64,000 nt of DNA from Psychroserpens jangbogonensis (lineage in GTDB: Bacteria; Bacteroidota; Bacteroidia; Flavobacteriales; Flavobacteriaceae), in assembly GCF_000797465.1 (NCBI RefSeq), contig NZ_JSWG01000009.1, positions 124,001 to 188,000 of the forward strand. The letters are read 5' to 3'. Positions 10,701 to 19,148 of the stretch are shown one piece after another (within the stretch, counting starts at the first letter, position 1; the number at the start of each line of letters is the position of its first letter). The notes beneath the pieces were generated by a model that searched no databases, was not told the origin of the DNA, and saw only the letters and a program-made list of their open reading frames with translations. The position numbers were made by a program, and so were the translations under genes.

Positions 10701-11775
10701 TAAAGTTAAGGACTCTGGAAAGGGTATTGCAAAAGAACATTTAACGTCAATTTTTGATCGATTTTACCAAGTTGATAATACAACCGAATATACCGAAGAG
10801 GGTTCCGGAATTGGATTAACCCTAACAAAAGAGCTCGTGCATTTAATGAAAGGCTCCATTCGCGTTGAAAGTGAAATTCATATAGGAACAACATTTAACA
10901 TTACATTGCCAATTACCAATAGCGCACCAAAAGAAGCGTTAAAAGAACAATTGTTAGATGCTTTAATTACTTCAAGCCCTTTAGAAGACAGTTTTATAGA
11001 GACAATTGATAATCAATCGAATGAAAAGGCAATCGTTTTAATTGTTGATGATAATAAAGATATTTTAAACCTATTACAAACATCATTAGTAAGCCATTAT
11101 AATGTCATTTCTGCTATCAATGGAAAAACTGGAATTGAAAAAGCTTTAGAACACATACCTGATGTTATAATTAGTGATATCATGATGCCGGAAAAAAACG
11201 GATTTGAGTTGTGCAAAACACTCAAAAGTGATGAAAAAACATCACATATTCCAATTATTCTATTGACGGCAAAAGCTTCAGATCAAGATAAAATAAGAGG
11301 TCTTTCAAATGGTGCTGATGCATTTATAACAAAGCCTTTTAATAAAGCAGAACTATTCGTAAGAATTCAAGAGCTTATTAAACTTAGAACATTACTATAT
11401 CAAAAATACACTAGCGCTTCATCTTGGGATGCAATTCCAAGTAAAGACCTTGAAGACAAAGATGCTGCATTTATGAATAAGGTCTTGTTTTATATTGAAC
11501 AAAACATTGATGATGCGTCATTCAACTCAATGCGATTATCAAGAGAACTAGGTTTAAGTGAATCACAGCTTTATAGAAAATTGAAAGCAACAACTGACGC
11601 GTCTACAGCTGTTTTTATTAGAAGGGTTCGTCTTCAAAAAGCAAAAACAATACTTCAAAATTCAGAATTCACTATTTCTGAAATCGCTTATCAAACAGGT
11701 TTTAATAGTCCTGGTTGGTTTAGCAGAGCATTTAAGGCTGAATTTGGCTATGCTCCAAATGAAACACGTAAATAG
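7741..11775 (+). CDS. Hybrid two-component system sensor kinase/response regulator (HTCS)
   Basis: A 1344-residue one-protein signalling system. A signal peptide is followed by a periplasmic two-propeller sensor of repeated reg_prop units (pattern DxxGxLWIGTxxGL, about residues 30-690) and a Y_Y_Y domain (about 700-785). One membrane helix spans about 794-814. The cytoplasmic part has a HisKA domain with HEFRTPL (phospho-acceptor His844), a HATPase domain with NLLSNAIKNS, DSGKGI and GSGIGL near residue 1021, a receiver domain with phospho-acceptor Asp1146 (ISDIMMP) and Lys in the TKPF motif, and an AraC-type helix-turn-helix at about 1245-1344. Such proteins normally control polysaccharide utilisation loci, but no SusC/SusD pair or glycoside hydrolase lies nearby. 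The likely targets are the three genes that follow. Confidence 0.95.
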   Translation: MCFRLTTLKSIPLVLCFVFAITSNLNAQQLDFFKYGVEKGLSQETINTILKDSNGFLWLGTQDGLNRFDGHSFKVYKSQKKNPESISGNFINALAEDQSGNIWIATKNNGLCYYSPKTDSFTKIIIPNLPNNAQCNKLSLDNKGNVFAAFLDQGLITITVSENTIAASKISFFENTPANITALKIVKNNVWVGTRDGEIYYSKITGSEFTFNRLMPEFNELKIHSFLDSKNGLWIGTDEGLYLLNQNTSQINTIALKSSNPIAIFDMVSKGNELYLATDSGFIWCNNFNKNNNSFLQTKLFDTNTSEETGLLTNRINSVFVEDDFLWLGGDKLYQAALKDLVFKLVQKNKPQKNTLKNEHVYTFAKSKHGLWVGTLDGLHLITENKTYYYNNIPHNTVRSIAIDTKNNLWIGTQKGVALTNLNSFDPTAPSFITVNKHAVDSLSLSNLKIRNIHADTNGDIWIATLGGGTHRFIGDIDARDFKFQQFKNKPKNKNSISTNVNYVFYKDQSNGYWIGTENGLNHLQFNSSGFGNPKFTRFKNDEENPNSISNNTILSVLEDTDKTLWVGTLNGINRYNPETNGFKVFNEEHGLTNGVVYSIQQDETGLLWLSTNSGIFSFNKSTEQFANYNENDGLQGNEFNLGASFKDHNGILYFGGTNGYNYFNPYDVGQLDSDGELTFTNVKIDDTNHFFKALINKNEDRSSKIELAFNQFPFYLEFSDLDFNPQKNNSYVYKLLPNDTEWNDLQKRKEIQFLNMASGEYTLLVQGKTRGEIWNSAPLKLALKVTPPWWKTHVAYIIYTLLFLSFVSALYYFQLQKKLQEQQTQKLKELDALKTKLYTNITHEFRTPLTVIKGITSNLSENFQKLKDDDSVKSLKTIEHNSNAVLKLVNQMLDLAKIDKQKMTLKPVQADLVWYLKHIVTHFSSYAESKDIKLTFYTEERELICDFDANSIQKIMSNLLSNAIKNSEVNDQIVVHLKTGKNTVSIKVKDSGKGIAKEHLTSIFDRFYQVDNTTEYTEEGSGIGLTLTKELVHLMKGSIRVESEIHIGTTFNITLPITNSAPKEALKEQLLDALITSSPLEDSFIETIDNQSNEKAIVLIVDDNKDILNLLQTSLVSHYNVISAINGKTGIEKALEHIPDVIISDIMMPEKNGFELCKTLKSDEKTSHIPIILLTAKASDQDKIRGLSNGADAFITKPFNKAELFVRIQELIKLRTLLYQKYTSASSWDAIPSKDLEDKDAAFMNKVLFYIEQNIDDASFNSMRLSRELGLSESQLYRKLKATTDASTAVFIRRVRLQKAKTILQNSEFTISEIAYQTGFNSPGWFSRAFKAEFGYAPNETRK

Positions 11776-11946
11776 CTGTAATTCAAAAACTTATATTATA
11801 ATCTACCATTAAAATGCAAGAATAGTATATGCGAATTACTATTAATGCAACATTACTCTTAGTAATTTTTGAAATACTTAAAGCCTTCACAATCATTGTC
11901 TTGTAATTTCATTTCATATTAATTATTTCAATTCATATTAATAGTA

Positions 11947-12237
11947 GTGAAAAGAGTACTCACATCTTTTAAGAAAAAGGCAATTGTCATTTTAGATGGC
12001 TATAAGTTTTGTGGTGCCTCCAAAAAGAAAGTATTGTTCGGAAATGGTTTTGTTTGGTGTGAAGGCAACACCCATTGCAAAGATAAAGCTTGTTCTACAC
12101 GTTTATTTAGTAGAGATGAAGAAGCTCCTCAAAACGAGCCTGATTCATGGGAGTTTGAAGCAAAGTCGAACATAAAGATTCGCACAAAGGAATTAAGAGT
12201 ATATCATGCATTTTGCGTAAATAAAATAAAACTATAA
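11947..12237 (+). CDS. Small cysteine-containing hypothetical protein
   Basis: A 96-residue protein of unknown function that I do not recognise. It is basic at the N terminus, lacks a signal peptide, and has Cys22, Cys38, Cys44, Cys49 and Cys90 plus His43. The middle cluster (CEGNTHCKDKAC) could bind a metal. The start is GTG; no ATG is available in frame nearby. It follows the hybrid regulator gene after a 171-base gap and precedes two secreted barrel-like proteins by 26 bases, so it may belong to their transcript. The coding call is moderate: the composition looks like protein and the frame is open, but no family is apparent. Confidence 0.55.
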   Translation: MKRVLTSFKKKAIVILDGYKFCGASKKKVLFGNGFVWCEGNTHCKDKACSTRLFSRDEEAPQNEPDSWEFEAKSNIKIRTKELRVYHAFCVNKIKL

Positions 12238-12263
12238 ACAGAAATTAACCAAACCTTTATATT

Positions 12264-13037
12264 ATGAAAACAACACAACTTTTTTTAATGGTATTAGCGT
12301 TTATTTTAATAAACACTGCTACTCAATTACAATCTCAAAATTTAAATGAGAATGAAATATCTTTTCAAGATTTAGATATAGTCTCTATGTCGTCAAGCAC
12401 AATAGATCTTAGATCATATGAAGTCAACATAGATGATTATAAGATAGCATATAGTGTTGAAAATGCACCCACGAGTATTACTCAAAATGATGCCCAAGTT
12501 AATGCTATTGCGTATGCACTTAGTATGGCTGCGTTTGGCCTTGGTTTTGGGTTTAATGGCGATCAAACTCTCTGGTGCCTACACGCTGAATATTATTATA
12601 GATTGGCAATGCTAAAGCGTTCAGCTGTATATGGAGCTTTAGGCGTAGCCTATAATGGTTCAAATAGTGATTTTGTTTCAACATCTTTAATTGATATAAC
12701 ATTAAAAGTTCTAATGTTCGCTCAATTAGTTAAGCAATTTCAACAAGTTAGATTTCTTTACGGTTTAGCTGGTGGATACGGTTTTGGTAAAGAAAAATTT
12801 GAAGATGGATTTACCTATGATATAACCAGACTTACTATTGGAATAGTTCTCGGTTTCCAAATCATGATGGCACAACAGTGGGCATTAATGATTCAAACCA
12901 ATGTTTTCAATTATCAAGAACAAACCCGTAAATACGAAGATTTTGAAACAAAAACGTTTTCAAGATGGGGATTAATTAACAAAAGAAATCTACTCGCATT
13001 TTCTCTGGTTTACACTTTTGCAAATTCGAAAAACTAA
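12264..13037 (+). CDS. Secreted outer-membrane barrel-like protein, first of a tandem pair
   Basis: A 257-residue protein of unknown function. A signal peptide (about residues 1-25, ending LQSQ) is followed by a polar stretch and then alternating aromatic/Gly-rich strands (GLGFGFNGDQ, YGALGVAYNG, YGLAGGYGFGKEKF) that suggest a small outer membrane beta-barrel. The C-terminal pattern YQEQTRKYEDFE, then WGLINKRNLLAFSLVY, closely parallels YSQRTYEYEDNE, then WLGLNKDNMVMAYARI in the next gene. The two therefore look like diverged duplicates. Spacing of 26 bases before and 23 bases after suggests an operon with both neighbours. No ligand or enzyme activity is evident. Confidence 0.7.
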   Translation: MKTTQLFLMVLAFILINTATQLQSQNLNENEISFQDLDIVSMSSSTIDLRSYEVNIDDYKIAYSVENAPTSITQNDAQVNAIAYALSMAAFGLGFGFNGDQTLWCLHAEYYYRLAMLKRSAVYGALGVAYNGSNSDFVSTSLIDITLKVLMFAQLVKQFQQVRFLYGLAGGYGFGKEKFEDGFTYDITRLTIGIVLGFQIMMAQQWALMIQTNVFNYQEQTRKYEDFETKTFSRWGLINKRNLLAFSLVYTFANSKN

Positions 13038-13060
13038 AAAATAATTAAATAAATTTTATT

Positions 13061-13792
13061 ATGAAAACATCAACATTTTTTACGAGATTAATTTATCTAA
13101 TTCTGCTTTCTTTTTTAATATCCACAAATTATGGATGTAAAGCAATGTTTGACGCCGAATTAAACGGAGAGCAAACTATACCATTTACAAAAGAAGGGTT
13201 GTTAGATTTGAACAAACTTTCGGAATGGGTAGAGGCAGATCAAGAACCAGAACTTATAGCATACCACTATCCAACTCAATTTGTAGCAGCATCAGGAGGA
13301 TTTGGATTAAACTCTTCTGAAGGCGAGAGTGAAACTTCCTTTTGTCTTGGTGGAGAATATAATTATAGGATTTCTGAAGACAATTATAATGGAGCAAGCT
13401 ATGTAGGTGCTGCTGTTAGTCATCACATAAGTAATGCAGACGAATACAAATTTAATAGGACTAGTTTTGGATTGCAATACACCTATTTTGATAGAATTAC
13501 AAAAAATGCTGAATTAGATCTTACTTATGGTCTTAAGGCGAATTATGAAATTGGAAATCTTGAAAATTTCGGTTTTGAAGAGGACTTTAATGGCTATGGT
13601 GCCTCCTTGATTTTTGGTGCAAATTTTAATGTCAACGATAAAATTGCTGTTGGCGTTACAGTTCCGTTTTTATCTTATTCTCAACGTACTTATGAGTATG
13701 AAGACAATGAAAGGGAGATTAGTAATACGTGGCTAGGCTTAAACAAAGACAATATGGTTATGGCTTATGCTCGTATTGGTCTTGGTAAATAA
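13061..13792 (+). CDS. Barrel-like envelope protein, second of a tandem pair (probable lipoprotein)
   Basis: A 243-residue protein of unknown function. The hydrophobic signal region ends at YGC (Cys26), which could be a lipobox, although Gly before Cys with Asn-Tyr ahead of it is not ideal. The mature part has Gly/aromatic alternating strands (GGFGLNSSEGE, LGGEYNYRI, FGLQYTYF, LTYGLKANYEI, ASLIFGANF) typical of small outer membrane barrels. It shares strand order and C-terminal signature with the preceding gene, so it is read as a paralogue. It is followed by a terminator at 13854-13888. Confidence 0.7.
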   Translation: MKTSTFFTRLIYLILLSFLISTNYGCKAMFDAELNGEQTIPFTKEGLLDLNKLSEWVEADQEPELIAYHYPTQFVAASGGFGLNSSEGESETSFCLGGEYNYRISEDNYNGASYVGAAVSHHISNADEYKFNRTSFGLQYTYFDRITKNAELDLTYGLKANYEIGNLENFGFEEDFNGYGASLIFGANFNVNDKIAVGVTVPFLSYSQRTYEYEDNEREISNTWLGLNKDNMVMAYARIGLGK

Positions 13793-13853
13793 TATTTAGA
13801 CATTTTGAGACACGGTTTTTAAAATTGATTATTTGAAATTGGTCTTAAATGAG

Positions 13854-13888
13854 GAGGCTTGAACTAATGTTTGAGCCTCTTTGTTTTT
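13854..13888 (+). terminator. Terminator after the barrel-gene pair
   Basis: An 11-bp stem GAGGCTTGAAC / GTTTGAGCCTC (two G-U pairs) with a TAAT loop is followed by TTTGTTTTT. It reaches the stop codon of the convergent antiporter gene. Confidence 0.8.
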
Positions 13889-15722
13889 AAACATTTTCTA
13901 TGTCAAAAGGCTTTCCTAAGTAAACCAATTTCCAGTGCTCGCCAATCTTGTTCACGTCTTTATTGTTAGAAGAAATAATCGTTAATTCATCATTATCATC
14001 TTTCAAAAATAAAGGAATAATATCTTTATCCTTATTAGTCATTTCAATTAACGTGTCATAATGGGACTTATCAGTAAGTTCTATTTCATTAACTGTTGGA
14101 AACTTGCGTGTAACTTCAGATAGCTGAAGATAATCGTCCGTGTGAGAAAATAAACCTTCTTTTGGATTGTTTTTATTGTCCTTCATTTCATCAGTTGTTA
14201 CTAATCGAAAACTTCCGTTTTCTCCAAACTGTTTACTAAATTTATTAATAGCATACTTATTAATATCAGCACTACCTGTTAATGCCATAAGGTATCCAAT
14301 GTCATTAAGTTCAATATTATCAAGTAGTTTGTCTGAATAGATATTGGTATTCAAAGCCTCAAGACCAAGGTCTTTTGCTTTTTGAATGTTGGTTTCATTA
14401 CTATCAATTAAAACCACATGTCTTCCGTTAGACTCAAGATAATGACCTAACAGACGAGATACTTTTGAAGCGCCAACAATTAAAATACCTTCAGACTTAG
14501 TTAAAAATACACCTATCGTTTTTGCGAAAAAACGTGCTGTTGTAGCATTCAGTAATACGGTTCCAAGAACAATCATAAACACCAAAGGGGTTATATATTC
14601 AGCTCCTAAAACTCCATTTTTTGCCAACTTTAACCCAAATAAAGAAGCGATTCCGGCTGCTACAATACCTCTTGGTCCAACCCAACTTATAAATAGTTTT
14701 TCATTCAACTTTAAATCAGAACCGTGAGTACTTAAAAAAACACCAATGGGTCTAATTACAAAAACTACTATTGCGAATAAAATTGCAGTTTCCCAATTAT
14801 AAATAAGCATTAAATCCTCCATATTGATATTTGCAGCGAGAAGAATAAATAGGATGGAAATTAATAATACACTAAGTGACTCCTTAAAATATAGTAACTC
14901 TTTTAGGTAGGGTGAATCTGAGTTTCCCAAAACCATTCCCATAACAACTACCGCTAATAATCCTGATTCATGAGCAAAATTATCTGATAACACAAAAACC
15001 CCTAAAACAGCTGCTAAAGCAAAAACGTTTAATAAGTAATGTGGAATCCATTTCTTATTGATCGAAAAATTAAGTGCATGTGCAAATGTGAATCCAAAGG
15101 TAGAGCCAAATAAAACGATTTTACCAAACTCTATAAAAGCAGTTTTTGTAAATTCTCCTCCTCCTCCAACACTTATAAATTCGAACACTAATACTGCAAC
15201 TAATGCTCCAATAGGATCAATTAAAATACCTTCCCATTTTAACACTGCTGAAACATCTTTTTTTAATGGAATATTTCGCAGAATAGGCGTGATTACAGTT
15301 GGTCCTGTAACTATAATCAAACCAGAAAATAAAAATGAGATCTCCCAACTTAATTCAAAAATAAAATGAGCAGCAACTGCAGCTCCAAAAAAAGTAACTA
15401 AGGCACCTAGAGTAATTAACTTACTAATAACTGGGCCTACATTTTTAATTTCACTAAGCTTTAGTGTTAATCCACCTTCAAATAAAATGATACTAATAGC
15501 CAGAGATACAAAATAAAACAAGCTTTCGCCGGGAAACAAACCTTCAGTTCCATTCCAAATGGGTTCAATCCATTTTGTTCCATCTTCGGATAAAAACTCC
15601 GCGGCAACTGGTCCAACAAGTAAGCCAATAAGGATTAAAGGTAGAATTGCTGGAATTTTAAATTTCCAAGCCACCCACTGTGCTAATATACCTAAGATGA
15701 TGATTCCTGCTAATTCTAACAT
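13887..15722 (-). CDS. Cation:proton antiporter (CPA1/NhaP type) with TrkA-N domain
   Basis: A 611-residue inner membrane antiporter exchanging Na+ or K+ for protons. About residues 1-395 hold the multi-helix Na/H exchanger domain, with recognisable stretches GPTVITPILRNIP and WVGPRGIVAAGIASLF. Residues about 398-530 form a TrkA-N Rossmann domain (EGILIVGASKVSRLLG, VLIDSNETNIQKAK) that in related proteins binds nucleotide and gates transport. About 80 further residues follow. It is on the same strand as the SulP transporter gene 97 bases upstream. Pairing of an anion (possibly bicarbonate) carrier and a cation/proton antiporter suggests pH or ion homeostasis, which is inference. Confidence 0.9.
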   Translation of the reverse strand: MLELAGIIILGILAQWVAWKFKIPAILPLILIGLLVGPVAAEFLSEDGTKWIEPIWNGTEGLFPGESLFYFVSLAISIILFEGGLTLKLSEIKNVGPVISKLITLGALVTFFGAAVAAHFIFELSWEISFLFSGLIIVTGPTVITPILRNIPLKKDVSAVLKWEGILIDPIGALVAVLVFEFISVGGGGEFTKTAFIEFGKIVLFGSTFGFTFAHALNFSINKKWIPHYLLNVFALAAVLGVFVLSDNFAHESGLLAVVVMGMVLGNSDSPYLKELLYFKESLSVLLISILFILLAANINMEDLMLIYNWETAILFAIVVFVIRPIGVFLSTHGSDLKLNEKLFISWVGPRGIVAAGIASLFGLKLAKNGVLGAEYITPLVFMIVLGTVLLNATTARFFAKTIGVFLTKSEGILIVGASKVSRLLGHYLESNGRHVVLIDSNETNIQKAKDLGLEALNTNIYSDKLLDNIELNDIGYLMALTGSADINKYAINKFSKQFGENGSFRLVTTDEMKDNKNNPKEGLFSHTDDYLQLSEVTRKFPTVNEIELTDKSHYDTLIEMTNKDKDIIPLFLKDDNDELTIISSNNKDVNKIGEHWKLVYLGKPFDIENV

Positions 15723-15819
15723 TCTTTCTTTTTTGTGAAAATACTAAAAAATTACAATTTTATATTTAGGCTATTGGTCTTGAGTATTCTTAGTAGCAAA
15801 TCAATTGTTTTTGAAAACT

Positions 15820-18045
15820 CTATTTTAAAGTCATGTGTCCTAATAAATTATGTGAAAAAGTAAGCATGTTTTTCACTTCGTCTGTACGAGCAATATGGAG
15901 GTATTTAAATATCATCAATGCTTCTCCGTTACTTTCTATATGATGAATTTCATTTTGTTCTAAAAAACGAATAAGCTCATCAGTGAAAAAGGCTCTTATA
16001 ACCTCTTCATTTTCTCCGCTTAATTGAAATTTGTTTGAAAATCCTGGATATTTTACAAAATTAATATCTCGTCTTTTTCCAGAAAAAACCTTCACTTTTT
16101 CGAAAATTTTATCAAAAAGTCCTTCTTTATCAATAATAAATCGAGGTATAGGCGATGGTAATCGAACAATTTGTACCGTCGTTTGATATACTTCTAATGC
16201 AAGCATGGCGCCTTCATCAAACACGATATCTGCGATCTCCCATTTTGCATTATTTTCCACATCAACCCCTTGTAAAGAGTTGCTTTTCATTTCTATTGGA
16301 CGTGAATCAAAGAATGTGAAATTCCTTAGATAGGATGTATTCCAATCAATTTCTCGTTCAAAAGACCAGTGGTTAGCAATAGCCAACTTCTGTAAGCGTA
16401 TTTGACGTTGGGTAATTCTCTTTTTTACACGACCAGTTATGATTCTTAAAGCTCTATTATGACTTGTAGACGCCACATGATTGTCTAGACCAATTAGTTT
16501 TACATCTCCTCCATCATTATCATGAATGCGCTTAAATTCAATCAGGTTTTCCATTATTGTAAGGTCCACCAAACGAGTTTGTGACATATCTATCCGCACA
16601 GTTGATCCTGCCGGAATATCACCTAATAGTTTATCAAGTTGTAAAGCATATAAAAAATTTGAAATACCTTTTAACTTAACATCATAAGTGCCATTTTCTA
16701 AAACATACACTTTCGAACCAGATTTATAGACTTTTTTAAAGAAGGCCATAAAACCTACCTTGGCTAATAACATTTGTAAAATTAGTGTCACTAAAATACC
16801 TCCCACAATTCCATAAAGCAAATCTGTAAATAAGGTAATAATAAGTGTAGACGATAAAAACAATAATTGTTCAACTCCTTGGTCATATGCATGCTTAAAA
16901 ACTTTGGGTGAAGCTAATTTAAATCCAGTGTGTACCAAAATAGCAGCTAATGCAGCTAATGGAACACTTCTTAAAATTGGTGCCAAAATAAGAACAAATA
17001 GAATTAAAAAGATTCCATGATAGAAATTAGACCATTTGGTTTTAGCATTACTATTAACATTAACTGTACTTCTAACAATTACGGTAATAATTGGAAGTCC
17101 ACCTAGTGCGCCCGAAACCATAGTACTTAATCCAACACCCACTAAATCTTTATTAAGGTTGGTTGTTCGTTTATATGGATCTAACTTATCAACAGCTCGT
17201 GCACTAGCTAAGGTTTCAACAGATGCAATCATGGTGATAGACAAAACGGTAAGCCAAAAAGCTGAGGTCCCAATCATACCAAAATCAGGATGCATTATAC
17301 TATCTAACGGGTTGTCTGGAATATCTATTAATAAATTTGGACCAACATTGTAAGTGTTTCCAAAAAGAGATATACTGTGTTCATTAAAAAAATCAAAACC
17401 AAAGACTAGCGGTATCGCTAATAACAAAACCCACATTGGCGCAGGGATAATTCGAATAAATTTATGTTTTATTTTTTTATAAAAAACAAGAACTAAAATC
17501 CCGGATAATGCTACCAAAAAAACAAAAGGATTTGCTTCTGGTAATTTATAAAAAATATCTAATAAAGTGCCAATGGTAGTATCAGCATCAGATGTGGTTC
17601 CAAGTGCATAATGAGCTTGTTTTGCGAAAATTATAACACCAATTGCGGCTAAAATTCCATGAAGAACAGATGATGGTAATAGTTTAGCAAATCGCCCCAT
17701 TTTTAGGAATCCTAAAAGAGTTTGAATTCCACCAGATATAACAATTGCAGCTAAAACATAATTAATATTACCTTCTAACACTACTAGACCTCCTAAAATG
17801 ACTGCAATTAATCCAGCTGCTGGACCATTAATTGCCAAGTGACCTCCTCTAAAAAATGTTGTTACAACTCCTCCAATTATTGCGGAAAGAACTCCGGCCA
17901 TTGGTGTTACTTCAGAAGCAACAGCAATTCCAAGTGCTAGAGGTAGGGCTACAAGTGAGACGCTTAAGGCTGCGGAAAGATCATTACGCCAATTTTCTTT
18001 TAATCCTTTAATTCCAGAAGCAGGCATCGCATTTTTAGTTATCAT
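15820..18045 (-). CDS. SulP family inorganic anion transporter with STAS domain and long C-terminal extension
   Basis: A 741-residue inner membrane anion carrier (sulfate, bicarbonate or chloride in the family). The transmembrane core covers about residues 20-425, with LVALPLALGIAVAS and the GGLPIITVIVRSTVN motif typical of SulP. A STAS domain follows (about 445-545). Residues 560-741 form an extra region with no clear membrane segment (VKYPGFSNKF then LIRFLEQNEIHHIES) that I cannot assign with confidence. Many SulP proteins are 500-600 residues, so the extension is notable. The transported ion cannot be fixed from sequence. The 241 bases upstream, shared with the divergent hydrolase gene, show no exact promoter match. 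Confidence 0.88.
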   Translation of the reverse strand: MITKNAMPASGIKGLKENWRNDLSAALSVSLVALPLALGIAVASEVTPMAGVLSAIIGGVVTTFFRGGHLAINGPAAGLIAVILGGLVVLEGNINYVLAAIVISGGIQTLLGFLKMGRFAKLLPSSVLHGILAAIGVIIFAKQAHYALGTTSDADTTIGTLLDIFYKLPEANPFVFLVALSGILVLVFYKKIKHKFIRIIPAPMWVLLLAIPLVFGFDFFNEHSISLFGNTYNVGPNLLIDIPDNPLDSIMHPDFGMIGTSAFWLTVLSITMIASVETLASARAVDKLDPYKRTTNLNKDLVGVGLSTMVSGALGGLPIITVIVRSTVNVNSNAKTKWSNFYHGIFLILFVLILAPILRSVPLAALAAILVHTGFKLASPKVFKHAYDQGVEQLLFLSSTLIITLFTDLLYGIVGGILVTLILQMLLAKVGFMAFFKKVYKSGSKVYVLENGTYDVKLKGISNFLYALQLDKLLGDIPAGSTVRIDMSQTRLVDLTIMENLIEFKRIHDNDGGDVKLIGLDNHVASTSHNRALRIITGRVKKRITQRQIRLQKLAIANHWSFEREIDWNTSYLRNFTFFDSRPIEMKSNSLQGVDVENNAKWEIADIVFDEGAMLALEVYQTTVQIVRLPSPIPRFIIDKEGLFDKIFEKVKVFSGKRRDINFVKYPGFSNKFQLSGENEEVIRAFFTDELIRFLEQNEIHHIESNGEALMIFKYLHIARTDEVKNMLTFSHNLLGHMTLK

Positions 18046-18286
18046 ATTTCAAAAAAAGGTCAATTATGGCATAATATACGTTTTTCAAAAAAATGAAATC
18101 ATTTAAAAAGCTAAAAAAATAATTTTGTTTTTTCTAGTGGGCTTAACATCAGTAAATTAATACATTATGAATAAATTCATGTTTCTTGAGTTACAATTTC
18201 ACTTTTCAAACCGACAAAATTCCGTGATATCTTAATAAAGTGCTAAAACCTACCGTGTTCATGGTCATATTTATTAATTTGCAATC

Positions 18287-19147
18287 ATGAATTTATATCC
18301 AATAAACGCTGGTAATTTTAAACTTGATGGTGGTGCCATGTTTGGTGTTGTCCCTAAATCACTTTGGACAAGAACTAATCCTGCAGATGCCAATAACATG
18401 ATTGATATAGCGGCTCGCTGTTTATTAATTGAAGATGGTAATCGATTAATTTTAATTGATACTGGAATGGGAAACAAACAAAGTGATAAGTTTTTTGGAT
18501 ATTATTTTCTTTGGGGAAATGATTCTATTGATAAGTCGCTCAAAGCTCATGGGTTTCATCGTGATGATATTACAGATGTGTTTATGACGCATTTACATTT
18601 TGATCACTGTGGAGGAAGTGTTCAATGGAATAAGGACCGAACCGGTTATGAACCAGCTTTTAAAAACGCTCAGTTTTGGAGTAATAAAAATCACTGGGAA
18701 TGGGCAACACAGCCTAACAAACGGGAAAAAGCTTCTTTTTTAAAAGAAAACATTTTGCCAATGGAAGAAAGTGGACAATTAAAATTTACGTCACTTCCAG
18801 AAATAGACATGCTTAAAAATTCAGAACTTGGTTTCGATATTTTTTTTGCTAATGGTCACACCGAAAAACAAATGATTCCTATGATCCAGTATAAAGGCAA
18901 AACCATTTGTTTTATGGCAGATTTACTTCCTACTGCAGGACATTTACCTGTGCCATTTGTTATGGGTTACGACACAAGGCCGTTACTTTCATTGGATGAA
19001 AAAGAAAAATTTCTCAAAATGGCAGCAGACTATGACTATTACTTGTTTTTAGAACATGATGCACACAACGAAATTATTACTGTGCAGCATACTGAAAAAG
19101 GTGTCAGACTTAAAAACGTATACACTACTAATGATATTTTTAATTAA
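18287..19147 (+). CDS. Metallo-beta-lactamase-fold hydrolase
   Basis: A 286-residue cytoplasmic protein of the MBL-fold superfamily, which includes lactonases and other hydrolases. The zinc-binding motif is THLHFDHCGG with His102, His104, Asp106 and His107. LIDTGMGNK precedes it, and GHTEKQM, MADLLPT and LEHDAHNE carry the further ligands. The overall pattern is close to quorum-quenching lactonase-like MBL proteins, but the substrate cannot be told. It is followed after one base by the S8 peptidase gene, so the two are probably translated from one message. Confidence 0.9.
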   Translation: MNLYPINAGNFKLDGGAMFGVVPKSLWTRTNPADANNMIDIAARCLLIEDGNRLILIDTGMGNKQSDKFFGYYFLWGNDSIDKSLKAHGFHRDDITDVFMTHLHFDHCGGSVQWNKDRTGYEPAFKNAQFWSNKNHWEWATQPNKREKASFLKENILPMEESGQLKFTSLPEIDMLKNSELGFDIFFANGHTEKQMIPMIQYKGKTICFMADLLPTAGHLPVPFVMGYDTRPLLSLDEKEKFLKMAADYDYYLFLEHDAHNEIITVQHTEKGVRLKNVYTTNDIFN

Positions 19148-19148
19148 A

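Noticed and set aside
19056-19148. Earlier in-frame start for the S8 peptidase
   Set aside because: It lies inside the MBL hydrolase gene and puts extra residues before a good lipoprotein signal that begins at 19149.
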